The notes under the pieces were generated by a model that worked only from the letters and a program-made list of their open reading frames with translations, was not told the origin of the DNA and made no database searches. Shown in pieces: positions 44,544-57,392 of a DNA stretch of 64,000 bases. The position numbers and the translations under genes are program-made. Source of the stretch: Bretschneidera sinensis (Eukaryota > Streptophyta > Magnoliopsida > Brassicales > Akaniaceae); NCBI GenBank assembly GCA_023935145.1, contig CM043705.1, positions 21,206,501 to 21,270,500 on the forward strand, given 5' to 3'. Positions within the stretch are counted from its first letter, which is position 1. Each line of letters begins with the position of its first letter.

Positions 44544-44624
44544 TTGATGACTCAAGATAAGTTTGGATCCCGAAGGTCTCTGCACAAATGGTTCGGGTTT
44601 AAACGCTTAGACAAAGGTAGAGAT

Positions 44625-45481
44625 TGTTGGTTTTTTGTCTAAGGTTTAAACATGGTTCAAATATGGTCAAGGTTTGAACAGGTCCAAACATGATTCAAAG
44701 ATGGTTAAAATCTAAACCAAAGGTGGATTATGAAAGTTCAGCAAGTTAAAAGGTTGCACACAAGTGTGTGCTTAAGTTTTGAGCGTGGAAAGGTCAGACA
44801 CACTGCTGTGGAAGTTTCTGCCCACAGGCAGGAGGTATGCGCACAGCATCAGGAGGCTGCAGCATCAGGTCACGCCGCAACACACAGCACCACATCAAAA
44901 TGCACAACATCACTTGGAGAGTGATGAAGGGCTGAGATTAAAGGAAGAACATGATCAAAGGGTTAAGAATGATTCACAAGATTGTCCAAGAATTAAGAGG
45001 CTATAGAAAGGGTTTCTTAGCCTCATTTCAAGTGGTGAAAAAGGTGTGTGAGAGAACCACACAGGTTGTGACATTTTGAGATCATTGTAAACACTAAGAG
45101 CGAATTGTGTAGAGAGACATAAACACAAGAGGGACTTTTGTAGTGAGGCTGGTTGTAATAAGATAGAGAGAGTCTAGATTAGATTAGAGAACATTGTTGA
45201 GTTCTCATCTTCTTCCTTCTCTTCTTGTTTCTTCAAGAACTTGGATTCTTGAAGGAGATTGCTGTAACTTTGTAAGAACCATTGAGATAGTGCAGAGAGC
45301 TCGGAGGAACTCACCGGGACGTAGACACATTGCCGAACCTCGACAACAAATTACTTGTCTTCTTTCTTTCTTTGATTTTCTGTTCTTGTGTTCGATTGCT
45401 GAAATTCTTTCTACAAGTGATTCAAGACTTGGGTGTTTGGAAGATCACCACCTGGGCATCTTGTCAAGGTGATTTCTAACA
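44625..45481 (+). repeat. 3' LTR of copia C
   Basis: Same length as the 5' LTR. The TATA box is mutated to TATAGAAA at 45002-45009, while the 5' LTR keeps TATAAAAA. Confidence 0.95.
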
Positions 45482-45655
45482 GAGTCCACCAAACAAAGGT
45501 CTAAATATATGATGTAAGAGACCATATGAACCCAAAAACTTAAACTAATGGGTTCTAGTTCCACCACCATATATATGCCATTAATTTATCTAGTTTTTTC
45601 TCCATATAGGATTGATTTTCCACATCTCTTTACTCATATGTGAATATTCCCAACA

Positions 45656-47660
45656 AAGTGTACAAATTTCACTTGCTTAGGAGCATATTCAATAGGATTA
45701 TCCAAAAAGGAGATAAGAGGTTCTCTCCAATCAAGCTCAATCATAATATCAATGTGTTGAATAAACACAGGTGCCCGATGAAATAATACATAAGGTAGTG
45801 GATGAAGTTGAACCTCCACAACATAAGGTTTCAAAATATTCAAGATTTGGTAGCTCAAAGGTAATTGCATTGAATCATTCACAACAACATTCCGAGCTCG
45901 AGGACCCTCTTCTATAGTATCATTGGAAAATCGACGTAATAAACAAAGTGCTCGATAATAATAATGTAAAAGATTATCATTTAAACAACGATAAGCACAA
46001 GAAAGTTCATAAAGTACCAACTGAGAATCTCAAACTATAAGAATAACTAGAACCTTGAGTTCTAGCAACAATTCGAGCTTGATTATTAAAGCTTCTTACT
46101 TAGCTTAATTTTTGGAGTAAAGGAATTAGAACAAAAAGAATAATATGAAAAAATACTAAAGGGGGAAATTAAGAGAATCTCCGCACTTGCCCCAAAAGTA
46201 GTACAAGAATCATCAAATTGTAACATCCAAGGAAAAATCGTGACATGGAATAAGTCATCAGGAACCTTGTCTGAATTATCTAAACAAAGATGATTAACAA
46301 GAAAATCACCCAAATCTTGTCCCTTGATAAAGTTTTAGGGACAATACTATAAATGAAATTCAGTTAATACAATTGCATAACAACCAATTTTGTTCCTTAG
46401 AATATGTTTATTAACCAAATACTTAATAACATCGGTCTTACAATTTACATATATAGTAACCATCATGAGATAATATCTCAATTTCATACATGAAAAATAA
46501 AAATCTAAACATAACGTCTCAATAGGAGAGTATCGTTATTCCGCATCATTAAGGAAACAACTCAAGTTATACACAGTTTGCTCATACCCAGAAGTATTAT
46601 CTTGAGCCAGGAGACTTCTAATTGAAATGTCTGAAGCTTAAATGTATAACTTCAATGGCACATTCTTCCTGTCTGAGATTAACACTAGAGGAGTGGTTAA
46701 GTACCACTTGAGTGAATCAAAAGCTTGTTCATGTGTAGATTTCCAAGAAAATCCTTCTTTATCCTGAAGTTTTAACAAAGAAGAAAAAACATAATTTTCC
46801 TTGCACAATTAGAAATGAAACGACATAAGAAGTTAACTTAGCCAAGAAAACGTTGAAGTTTCTTTTAATTAGAAGGGGGCTTAGTTTACAAAATAGATTT
46901 AGTTTTATTGGCATCAATTTCAATCCAATGATAATGCACTAAAATTCCTAAGAAATTCTCAGCAGATACCCCGAAAGTACATTTTAACGGGTTTAGTTTT
47001 AGATTATGGAGGAGCATTCATTCAAACACTTCTCTAAGATCAACCAAGTGTTGGTCACAAGTGACTGATTTGATCACTATATCATCTATGTAAACCTCCA
47101 AACAACCACCAATAATTCCATGAAATATGGTATTCATCGCATGTTGATAGATGGCATAAGCATTTTTTAATCCGAATGGTATGATAACCCAATCAAAAGT
47201 ACCAATATTGCGAGGACATCTAAAGAAAATTTTGTGTACATCGTCCTCGGCCAAATAAATCCGATTATAACCAGAATATCCAACCATTAAGGATAATATT
47301 TCACGGCCAGTTGTTGAATCAGCCACAAGCATAAGATATTCATCCTTATGTGTAGCAAGATTTAAATTACGAAAATCAATACAAATATGAAGTTTCTCAT
47401 TCTCCTTAATAATGGGTACAATATTGAATGGCCATTCCATATACTTGGTAGTTCGAATGACTTTGCTCAAAGCAAATGGTTGACCTCTTTCCTGACTTTA
47501 GGGATGGTTTCATATGTCATTTGATAAAGTTGGAGTGCTTACATTGTTTGTTTGGCTCATAGGTTATTTTGAACTTACTGGTAAATTTCCTCAAGTTTTC
47601 TAAGTTCCACTTCCGTGGTATAGAGCCTCAACTTCTCTCGGTTCCTTCAACTGGTCCCAT
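45656..47660 (-). pseudogene. G2 gypsy relic: reverse transcriptase and RNase H
   Basis: Minus-strand frame 47018-47470 has ICIDFRNLN, GYSGYNRIYL, IPFGLKNAYAIYQHAMN and the catalytic YIDDIVIKS. The thumb and RNase H follow in broken frames (about 46500-46850). The frame 45634-46020 holds the RNase H to integrase boundary (GPRARNVVVNDSMQL). The likeness is to the Tat-type gypsy group. The integrase start continues at 31283 on the far side of the inserted block. Confidence 0.85.
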
Positions 47661-47917
47661 GAAGCAGGCATGTGGGTTGGAAGATTCTTCCCCAAATACC
47701 ACCCCTCCCCTCCCCCCCCCCCCCCCCCCCCCCGAAGATAATTAGGATGACACCTGTTGTTGACGCATTATCAAACTTCTTTTCAAGAGTCTGTTGTCTT
47801 TTGTTGTTTTCTCTCCTACTCAGACTCTGTCTTGGTCTGTTTCTTTCTTTGTAGTCCGAACTTTTTCTACCTAGGCTTCTTTTTTATTTCGTTTTCACAA
47901 ATTTCTTCAAGTACCCC
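47661..47917. repeat. Low-complexity junction with a 22-base C tract
   Basis: An uninterrupted C run covers 47712-47733, followed by T-rich sequence. It lies between the G2 RT and the following LTR. No gene is seen; the small open frames here reflect the composition. Confidence 0.8.
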
Positions 47918-49029
47918 TGTTGACTCATATTTGATTTTAAAAATGACAAAACATTACTTAAATTGCACTAACAGTTTTATCTAAGTGTTTAAGCGGCAAA
48001 AGTATTCAATACCGAAATAAGACGCAAGAAAACAACACGTTCAAATATCAAAAGAAGACAAAATATCTAGAATAGGCTCTAAGGTAATTGAATCACATTG
48101 TAAATCTCTATTTTCAGTTACCTAGCTTGAACTATGGCTCATGTTGCTAAAGGCTTTGACAAAACAAAATACAAAAAATATCTAAGTCAAAAACTGTTTT
48201 AAAAACATAAAAACTGGGTTTTTGGACAACCTAATCGACTGGGTCTCTGAACTAGTTGACTGGTAAAATGGACAGTAAGTTCCTAATCGACTGGTAATAG
48301 GACCCAGTCGACTGGACCTATGACTCAGTCGACTAGTACTCTCCCTTAGCCTAAAAGTGAACTTTTTTCACTTGACCCAGTCGATTGGTACAAGGACTTT
48401 GAGATGCATAACTTAAGCATTGAATACTCTAAACCTACAGTGTCTAACGGTCATATAAGTCCAAGGCTATAAAAACCCTCTTCAATGAGCATTTAAATAA
48501 CAAGATAAAACATTCAATTGATCTTATAACTCATTAATACCCTCTAAAGCCTTGAAAAATTTATTGTGAGCCATTCTTTAAGCTTGTTCTTGAAAGAGAG
48601 ATAATCTTCTTATTGTAAAGCATTCATTTATATTTCTCTACCATTCTTTTACATTTAACACCATCCACTGTAAAGAAAAAGATTTGGTGTAACTATTAGA
48701 GTATTTAGGATTAAACACTTCGTTATAACTTCCTTGTGGAAGAGATTGTTTGTAAGGTTTGTGCATCACCCATGAAGTTGATCGACTACAATTAGTGGAT
48801 TACTTCAAGGAGGTTCCTTAAAGAGAGTGGACGTAGGATCAAAGAAATTTCAATATTGCCGAACCACTATAAACGAAGTTTGCATATTCTTTTCCTTAAC
48901 TCCTTTATTTTCAAGCATATTATTTGATTGTGTGTCTTGCTTGTCGAACTGTTAAAAACTTGTGAATTAATTAACAAAAAGTTTTTAAAACCCAATTCAC
49001 CTCCTCTTGGATTTGTATCTCGGTTTACA
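47918..49029 (+). mobile_element. Solo LTR related to copia A, inside G2
   Basis: It runs from TGTTGACTC to TTTACA, 1112 bp, collinear with the copia A LTRs but clearly diverged. Six CCAGTCGACTGG-like motifs lie at about 48231-48390. No primer site follows and no internal part is seen. Flanks ACCCC and ATCCA do not match, so one side has been lost or rearranged. It separates G2 gag (49030 on) from G2 pol. Confidence 0.85.
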
Positions 49030-49991
49030 ATCCATTTGTACTAAACTTTCAATTTCATCAATTAGATGTATGCATTCGTCCGTATCGTGCCCATGGTCCT
49101 TATGAAAGCGGCAGAAAATATCTGGATTTTTTATCTCCGTCAAGAGGTTTGCTCTCGAGGTGTTGAGTGGAGTGTAAGTTTCGTACTCTTAAGGAACTCC
49201 TGATTTTTTTATTTTTCGGAGGTCGTTTTGTCCTTCATATTTGTACTCTTCGAGCTCTCTCCTCTTTCTGTCGATCAAGGCATCTTCTCTTCTTCTTTGG
49301 AAGGCTTGGCCCTCTTCGGCGATCATAAATTCATTCGCTTTTATCAAGAGGGTTGGCATAATGTGTAACAAGTTTTTAAAGAGGTAGTGGCTGAAATCAG
49401 AGGCTTTAAGACCGTTTGTGAAAGCCATGATGCTATCTTCTGATCTAGGTCTCTTACTTGTACCATGGCGAAGGTGAATCATGAGATGTAGTCACGAATG
49501 CTTTCTTTTACATGTTGGGTTATGCTTAACAAACTCTCAGCTGTCCTTTTAGGACCTTGACCGCTAAAGAAATGCGTCGCAAACATTTCATTGAGTTCGT
49601 CGAATGACTTTATTGACCCTACGAGTAATTTAGAGAACCAACACCTTGTTGTTTCTCGAAGATCTATGAGGAATGCACGACACATTGTCGTTTCCAAATG
49701 ACCGTGGAGGGATATTAGGGATTTGAAAGTTTTGAGGTGATCTATGAGGTATGTTTTCCTAGTGTATAGTTCCATGTGGGGTATCTTAAAATTTGGGAGC
49801 ATCTTCTCTTCCATAAGCTCTTGACAGAACGGATTCCCTACAAGTTTGATTTCTTCAAGGATGTTTCCTCGAGTGGCTTTGATAACGAGTCTGAGATGTT
49901 CATTCATTTCTTTCAGTTGCTTGTTGACTTCGGACTTGTCCTGTTCTTGTTTTTTTTTTTTTGGATTGGTGTGAGTTCGAGACAGACTCAT
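49030..49991 (-). pseudogene. G2 gypsy gag
   Basis: Minus-strand frames 49479-49991 and 49189-49482 overlap by four bases with a shift. They give the capsid domain: FKIPHMELYTRKTYLIDHL, then CRAFLIDL and CWFSKLLVGSIKSFDELNEM, then the ITQHVKESIRDYI region. Below 49189 a CRFHKDHGHDTDEC segment near 49080-49110 is the Gag zinc-binding motif. The open frames on the plus strand opposite (49776-50363) are its shadows. Confidence 0.85.
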
Positions 49992-50560
49992 TCTATTGAA
50001 CTGATCGTTGTGGGCTTTGTTGAGGCTCCGTTTACTTGGTTCTTTTCTTTCCCGAGGATGCCTTTGACTTTTGTCCTGTTGTGGAGTTTCATGTCTTCTT
50101 TCTAAGCTAACCTCCTCAGGTTAGAAGTCTCGATGTCGAGTGGCCGACTCAGTAGTCTTTTTGTTGGTGTAGGAAGTTCGAAATATGGACTGATGGTTTC
50201 GAGTTTGGCTTGGCTCAGGTCATCTGACTCGTGCAATTACTTCTTCAAACCGACACTGAAGAGCATTATACTCGGCTCTGTTAACAAACCGATTAGGGTC
50301 GGCCTAACGGGCTTCGTTTTGGACCACTCGGTTTGTGTACTAACTGGGTTGTTGGTCAGGTAGGTTCCACCCTTTGTTTGCTTCGGTTAAGTTGTTACTT
50401 GCCGAAGCGCGAAGAGGGTTCATTCCTTCTACAAGAGGCAAGGGTGGTGGTAGCTCGAATGGACCAGAGGTTGTTTGGGTAGTGTTTCGGTTTGGGTTTT
50501 TTCTTGGCAATATTTTCAACATGGATACGATTTATACGTTCCCATAGACGGCACCAATTT
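49992..50560 (-). other. G2 leader and primer site
   Basis: On the minus strand the sequence TTGGTGCCGTCTATGGGAAC at 50536-50555 follows the LTR; this phrase marks the primer region of many plant gypsy elements. No gene is supported in the remainder. Confidence 0.7.
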
Positions 50561-50870
50561 TGTTGACGTAGAAAATATGTCGAGTTCGTTTGAGTCTTGT
50601 CGGGTCGATTGCTAAAGTCGAGCCTGGTGTGAGTTAGATCCGATATACCTGAAAATGAAGCCGACCCAAAGTGTTTTACTCCGATGAGGGCCCTCCGATG
50701 CTTAAGTTAGACTATGAATTAGAAGACGCAAAGAGTGAATTAAATTCTTAAAGTTTGGGGACCCTCTATTTACAGGGGTTTAAGATTGTAGAAGTTATCA
50801 TTTTACCCTTGTGGTTGACAGGTATCATCTTCTGAATCGGAAGCATATTTGTCCTATATCAATACCAACA
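50561..50870 (-). repeat. 5' LTR of G2
   Basis: On the plus strand it runs from TGTTGACGTAG to ACCAACA (310 bp). It precedes the primer site on the minus strand. The partner LTR was not found in the window, so the right boundary (50870) is inferred from the TG/CA rule only. Confidence 0.6.
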
Positions 50871-51775
50871 ACTAACAAGCTATGAAAACTTGATGGAGTA
50901 AAGCGAATGCTAAAAAAAAACACAACAAAAATTGTGAGTAAAATTGCTCAAGTATTTACAAAATATAAAAATCACAAACATAACAATCTCAAACTACCAT
51001 TTAATTAAACTCATTATCTTTCAATCTATCCTAAATCCCCCAAATTAAAAAAAAAATCAAACATAAAAAAAAAGGAAAAAAATAAGAAAATAAAAAAGAT
51101 GATGACAAAGATTAAAATTGAAAAACAAATATCATAACAAGGGCTAGAAAGTTGGGGTCAAATTTTAAGGAAGCAATGATATATTGGTTCAAACGGGTTT
51201 TCAAGCATATTCTTTTATGTTTGGAATCACAAATTCCATGGTTGAAGATATGAATTGGTTCTTCTTATTATTTGGATTTGGATATTTCTAACAATTGGTA
51301 ATTTTGAGCATAAAAGAAAACCAAACACAAAATTAGAATTGACACGAAATTGAATTACTAGTTCCTGCTAACCAAACGGGTTGTAATAGAAGTTGGATGA
51401 TCAAATTGCAACAAAATAAAGTTGATGACCCAATTGAAAAATTAATGAAAATTATGTGTGTTTGTGCGCAGGTATATCCAATATATGTTGGATAAGGTAA
51501 AGATTTTATTGAAGAATAAGTAAGTTACAAATTATTCCAGAGTTTGAACGGATGGAAAAAAGTTCAATTAACTTTTTATATTTTAATGTAAATATTAAAT
51601 GAAAACGATGGTATTCATATAATTTTAAATCAAAATTTAAAATTTTAATATCATATTAAAAAATAATTGAGTTATCATTTACTTTAAAAACTTATTTTAA
51701 CTAAAATACATATTTATTTACCCATAATTTTCAAAATAAAGCACTTTGTGAGTATGTATATCACAAAGGCATTTG

Positions 51776-51807
<32 letters not shown>

Positions 51808-53446
51808 GTCTATTTATTTAAGTTAATTGTTTGGCCATTAGATTCCGAATTTTGGTTGGATGACATGAGCCGAAGAAAGTACAAAACAAACTGTAGCTCA
51901 CGCATGGCATTGCTTTGTAGTTTTAGTACATCTGTGACATGAACGAGGGAAAGATAAAGCGAAGATTGCCATTTCTTCGTCTTGTATAAGAAAGGAAACC
52001 TGGAAAAGGTAACACTGACCACATATGTACATCAAACTTCATGGCCGCCCAGCTACTCTTCTTGTGTTCTCACTGCACTTTGCTAGCTTTATTAATAATG
52101 TCTGATATACAAGAATTTTTTTTACCGAATGTGTCTACTCTAAAATCTTTGAATTCATTGGTCAACATTTTATCTTTGACCCTTTAGTAACAAGTTATAT
52201 CTTGCTTATATTTCTTCGTTAATATCAACTTTTTTGTACCAATTTCATCTAGTTGAGAGGAATTAATTTATTAGGTTTTTTTGGATTACTGGTGTGCAAA
52301 TGATAGATCGATTCAATTGGTTAAAAGTTTTAATCAATTTTTTTCGGACAATTGTTTTAACTATTTCAATTAAATTAAGTATTTCGACATAAACCGATCG
52401 AATTAATTTTGATCGGTGGTTAATTGGTTAATCAATATTGTTTATATAATTAAATTTTTAAATTTTATTATATATTTAATTTATACTTTATTTTTTTAAT
52501 TTATTATATTATATTTAACATATTATTAATATTAATTAAATAATTTTTTAATCGATTAAATGGTTGAAATGATTACAAAAGTTTCTAACCACTAATCAAC
52601 TGATTAATCGATATATATTATTTAATTAATTAATTTAATATCAATTTAATTGATTAACCAAGTTATTTTACTAAATGACTCGATTAATTGATTTTAATTT
52701 AACATATCATGCATGAGTACTTGAGCTTTATGTTCTACCAATGAAAACAGGATATGCATACATCTAGTTCAACCTTTTATTCATTATACTTACATATATG
52801 CATGGTTGAAAGGCAAGAAGTACTATGATTTAGGATTTTTTTTAGGAGAGGAAAGTTTAGGAAAATATGTATCGATCATTCTTAAATAATGGACGCTTAA
52901 AATTTTTTTTTAAAACAAAAGTTTTTATTAATTATGATTGAGTAACAAAAGTCTACAACATTAAGTGAGCGCTCGGCATTTAAGTTTTTAAATTACGAAT
53001 TTAGAATCATAGATATTCATCAAACTTTCGTAATATTTTCAAGCATTATTTATTAATATTATTATCTAATAAATTTAATAATAATATAAATAATTTGATC
53101 ATAATTTAATTTTTATATATATACAAAAATAAATATGACGTACATAAACAAATTAAGAATTTTATGAGTAGCAAAAATGTTTTTATTTAATAACGTATGA
53201 TTAAAAATTGAAAAAAAAATGTGAGTGAAAAATTAAAAAAAAAAATTGTTGAATGATCTCCAAATGATTCATAGAGTTTATTGGAACCATATTTTGATAT
53301 ATTCAACCATGTTAAAATGAAGAAAAAAAAATTAATTGATTAAAATAATACGATTGTAACTAATTAAAAGTTTGAAGATTTTTGTAGTTAAGCTCGTAGT
53401 TTATGAACCTAAATACAATAAATTCAACGTTTATGGATATTTGATT
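50871..53446. other. AT-rich intergenic sequence with a (CT)n tract
   Basis: No gene could be supported. A (CT)n microsatellite lies at 51776-51804. The part 52290-52720 is rich in AATTGATTAA-like phrases on both strands and may be an old MITE, but ends could not be defined. Confidence 0.55.
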
Positions 53447-53672
53447 AGGGCTACAAACAAACCAAACGAGCTTGAGTAGTACTTTGTTTGTGTTCGTTCA
53501 TTAACTTAGCAATTATGTTCGTGTTCGTTCATTAACATAGAAATTATGTTCATGTTCATTTATATTTGGTTTGTTTATTTTAAACTAACAGAATTCGAAC
53601 ACTTAAACAAAATGAACAAACAACATCTTGCGTACTTTAAAACTTTTTTTCGATTAGATCACTTAAAGTTAA

Positions 53673-53727
<55 letters not shown>

Positions 53728-53895
53728 CAAACGAACTTACAAACGGACTTTATTAAAAAAAAAAAAAAAAAAGAACACAATGAACATCTTAACGAACGCA
53801 CTAACAAATACTTTAACAAACACTAACAAACATCTTCACCACCTTATCGAGCCGAGCACATACCATATTGGTCAGGCTCTATTCGTTTAGCAAGT
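53447..53895. repeat. MITE-like repeat with GTTCGTT/AACGAAC halves and a central (AT)n
   Basis: The left half has repeated GTTCGTGTTCGTTCATTAAC phrases. The right half has the opposite polarity (AACAAACGAAC, AACGAACGC, AACAAACACTAAC). An (AT)n tract at 53678-53726 lies between. The outer ends read AGGGCTACAAACAAACC on the left. This arrangement resembles non-autonomous hAT-type elements common in plants, but terminal repeats and target duplication could not be fixed. Confidence 0.5.
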
Positions 53896-55058
53896 GAACA
53901 TTAAATTTACGGCACTCTAGATTCTGGAGAGGGACGTCCGGTCAAAATGAAATTTTGAACATTTTCCTCGAAAAGGCCACTTTGTCTTCTTCTGTCAAAG
54001 ACAATTAGTTATGGTCCAACCTCCCTCAGTCAATCCATTATATAGTCTTTGGTAAAAAAAAAAAAAGAGTAAGAATGAAACAAAAAGAATGCAATATGTT
54101 AAAACAGCTAGTTGAGTTAATTATTAAGAATGACCGACACATATTTTCCTAAAAAAATATCCCTAATCATAATCCGTCCTCGAAAACGGGCCACCATCGT
54201 CGTATCGGAAAATCTCCACAGAGATGAAACTAAGACAGTACTTTGGTTGAGAAAATTTTGTAATTAAATTCTAGCCATTGATTTAAATTTTAACTTACTT
54301 GGATGTTTATGACCATCAACAACACTCAACTGTACTAAAATTCAACTACAAAAGATTCAAATCAGAGTTTTTAGGTTGTGTTTAGATTTTGAAAGTGACA
54401 AAAATAAATTTGAAAGAAAATAAAAAATAGTTTTTTATTTGAAATTCATTTTTCATTTTTCTATTGTTAATTGATTTTCATATGATCAAATCTTAAAAAA
54501 TATTTGCAAAATAATTACTAAACTTTTTTAATTTAAATTTAAATCTTTTAGATTTTGAACCATAACACTGATCTCAAGACCTTGAGATGTTTTGAGAAAA
54601 TGAGATGGGTGTTCTTGAACTAAAGCCCTATTTACATAGTGAGAGAGACAAAGTTTATTTAAGAAATCAAATTTCATTCTATCTTTGGTTTCTTATATTC
54701 TAATTGAGTTTAAATTCTCGTTTGACCTAAGAATTAGTGTAGGCGTTCTTGAGGTATGGGAGTTTTCCCATCACTGTTAATCCGCCAAAGATGAATTAAA
54801 TCTTCTTGACTTGGCCCTTTTGTCTCCAGATTTTGTATGGGTGGACTGGGAACACCGAGATCCCTCAATGTTGATCATCGAGTTTCCAAGACGCTCGATA
54901 ACTCGCTAAAGTTTTCTCCTTGTTTGGGTACTGCTAGCTTCTGTTGGTCGTGCCTGTCACAATTTTAGTCTAGTTTTAGCAGTTGAGCATCGGCCGACAA
55001 AGGTTTTTGTGGTTCGTTGCAGTGGTATCGTTGCACAGATAGTATTTTTTGTTGCTCA

Positions 55059-55115
<57 letters not shown>

Positions 55116-56357
55116 CAATTAAGTACCAAATGATGTTACAATGGAATTAATAAAAAATTATTTAAATTCGTTTTATCCCTTAGAATATAATTTTATTGAA
55201 TATCTAATTTAATTTAGTTTATTATTTAATTATTAAGTTGATTAGATATTTTATAATGAATTCCTATTAAAATATTTAAAAATAAATATAAATTTATTCT
55301 ACCTTTTTATAATATAATTTTTTGAATATCTAATTTAAGTTAATTTACTATTTAATTATTAAGTTGATTATATTTTTATATTGAATAATTATTAAAAAAA
55401 TAATTTTTATATAATTTTAATTTATCGAGTTTTATTATTTTAGATTTTTATAAAATTATGGATTGAGTTTTATATTTTAATTAATTATAAAATAATTAAT
55501 TAATTATAAAACCAAAATTACGCAGTTTTGCTCTTAAAGTTAAAAAATTGGACACATGATACTACTATAACACTTCTTAAAAAAAATTCATTAATATATG
55601 TAGTGTGTGTTTGACTTAATGTTTAAGGAAGATTTTATCCTTTTGTCTTTGGAGTCAAAAGTACTATTTTACCTCTGAGCTTGAGAGTTATTATCTGAGC
55701 ATAAATGTTATGTGTTATTATATGATTGGTTGAAATCGTTTGAGTTAGTTCTTTACTTTTAAAAGCACCACGTGTCAGTTTTTGGTTCGGTGATTATAAC
55801 ATCAATATTTGTATTTTTCTACAGAAACAAACGAGAAATTGACATGTATTTTTTATTATTATTTTTAATGACTGGACCGTGTGTGTGAAATACTTAAAAT
55901 TTGTACACTCAAACCGCAAACACACATGCTTTACGCAATTACCCTAGAGAGTACATAAAAGAAAAAAATTCTTTAAGAACAATTATTTTAAACCATCTAT
56001 AAACAATCCTTTTTTGTTTTTTAATACATCAAAACAGTTTTACTGCTTGGCGTAACGATTGATTAATGCAAGGGAAGACGAGATGCTTTGGAATTTACAT
56101 AAAATTCAAATCAAATATCCCACATCCGATCAAACTTGTACATTGCAGCCTTATTAATTGAAAATTTCATCCAATGATTAATTTAACAGATAATTTTAAT
56201 TTAAAAAGTACCAATAAATTTTCAACAAGAGCTCTGATCATATCAGCTAGCCTCATACATTTAACTCATAAACAAAGTAAAAAGGAAGAAGAAGAAAAAC
56301 TAAAGAGACAGATTAAAACACATCCAATGGAGGCTATATAGCTCAATGTTATTATCA
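53896..56357. other. Intergenic sequence downstream of AOC
   Basis: No gene is supported. It has an (AT)n tract at 55062-55110 and very AT-rich DNA after it. The part near 56200-56357 is probably the AOC 3' region. Confidence 0.6.
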
Positions 56358-57289
56358 TCAATCAGTGAAGTTAGGGATAGTCCCATTAGGCTCAGTAGCC
56401 TTAGCAGCTGGCGACGGCTCGACGCTCTGCGACGGTGCCACTGGCTTTCCCGTGAGCTCAGCCGGCAAATCAGGAATACCCTTTAAGTAAAAAGTGTAAA
56501 ACAACTTGAATGGGAACACAATCTGATGCAACTTGACCTGTCCATGCACTCCCTCGAAAATCCCTGACCCACCAGTTACTGCCAAATATGTATCCTCGTA
56601 GGTTAAGTATGCTCCTTGCACTGATATGTGCCCGTAGTCACCAAAGTAGAAGCTGTATATCGCCTCGTACCGGTCACCTTTCTTCTCCGGCACGTGTTGG
56701 ATAAGTACACATATGCCTGTCGTTATGCCTAACCGCTTCTCTAAGTCTCCTGTGTAGAGCTTGTTGGTGAATGGCACTAGGTCACCAAGTGAGTTAACAG
56801 GTCTTTGGCTTAGTTTTAGGAATGCTGGGCTGCTTCGGTCTCGCTCGTTGATTTCATATACATTTAGTTCTTGAACTTTATCTGAAATAGAAAGAGTAAG
56901 AAAAATTATCAATTCTAAGAAATACCCATCAAGAAAAAGAATGACAAAATCATTTTTATTAGTGCTAGAATTTTTAAATCTCTTCTTTTTTATGAGGGGA
57001 GGGGGAATTCAATAGTTACAAGAAGGGTTTTTTTAAGAGAGTACTTACTTGGCTTTGAAGTCTCTGGTGGTGACTTGGGTTTGTTGCCACAGAAAAATGC
57101 TGTGGTGGTGAAATTCTTGGAGCTTCTTCTCGATGAGAAATCTCTAATGGTTGCTGAGAGCCTGAGGTTTGAAGATGATTGTGAGAGATTGAAACAATAT
57201 GATGGTCTTTGAGTTTGACAAGGTAAGAGAGATCCTGAGTTGGTCAGTTTCAAAGAAGAGATTGCCTTGAGAGAGCTTGTAGAGGCCAT
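56358..57289 (-). CDS. AOC: Allene oxide cyclase, plastid jasmonate biosynthesis
   Basis: The enzyme cyclises the unstable allene oxide of linolenate to cis(+)-12-oxo-phytodienoic acid in plastids, the step that sets jasmonate stereochemistry. Exon 1 is 57289-57049 and exon 2 is 56881-56358, giving 254 residues. The intron (57048-56882) has GTAAGT and CAG ends and splits codon 81. Residues 1 to about 75 are Ser/Thr-rich and look like a transit peptide. The mature barrel starts near [15 protein letters not shown] and has [46 protein letters not shown] and [17 protein letters not shown], all strongly conserved. The Pro/Ala-rich C terminus ending in NFTD is normal for the family. I chose the Met at 57289: an in-frame Met at 57355 would fall at the predicted transcription start. 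It looks intact. Confidence 0.96.
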
Positions 57290-57383
57290 TGGTGATGTAA
57301 ACGTAGGAAAGTTAAAAGACAGAAAAAGAGAGAATCTTGAAGTGGAGATGGACACAGGTCAGGAGATGAAATGGAGGGTATAA

Positions 57384-57392
57384 TTATTTATA
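57384..57392 (-). promoter_or_regulatory. TATA box of AOC
   Basis: TATAAATAA on the minus strand, 95 bases upstream of the chosen start codon. Plant TATA boxes usually lie about 30 bases before transcription start, which would put the start near 57355. Confidence 0.6.

Larger units (their letters stand above)
40036..45481 (+). mobile_element. Copia C: internally deleted Ty1/copia element in the TRIM LTR
   Basis: LTRs 40036-40892 and 44625-45481 are each 857 bp, and the exact target duplication GAGTC flanks the element (40031-40035 and 45482-45486). Primer site TGGTATCAGAGC begins at 40894. Gag through RNase H lies in one frame from 41244 to 44543, with stops near 42042, 43629 and 44223. Two deletions remove most of the RT. 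About 14 differences in the first 230 LTR bases, largely transitions, suggest it is not brand new. It is the least decayed copia here. Confidence 0.95.
39431..45655 (-). mobile_element. TRIM-like small LTR element, one LTR split by copia C
   Basis: The LTRs are 39431-39646 (216 bp) and 39990-40035 plus 45482-45655. Only 343 bp lie between them. On the minus strand, AG and then the primer site TGGTATCGGAG (39976-39987 region) follow the right-hand LTR, and a purine tract (GTGAGGGGGAGAT) at 39648-39660 precedes the left-hand LTR. It has no coding capacity, so it must use enzymes of another element. Left flank is TATCT, right flank AAGTG: no target duplication of its own. Confidence 0.85.

Noticed and set aside
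47918..49029. Full-length copia element at the LTR inside G2
   Set aside because: There is no primer site after 49029, no second LTR nearby, and the flanking bases do not match.
57290..57355. Upstream in-frame AOC start at 57355, adding 22 residues
   Set aside because: It falls at the position expected for transcription start relative to the TATA box, and the downstream Met fits known family N termini.
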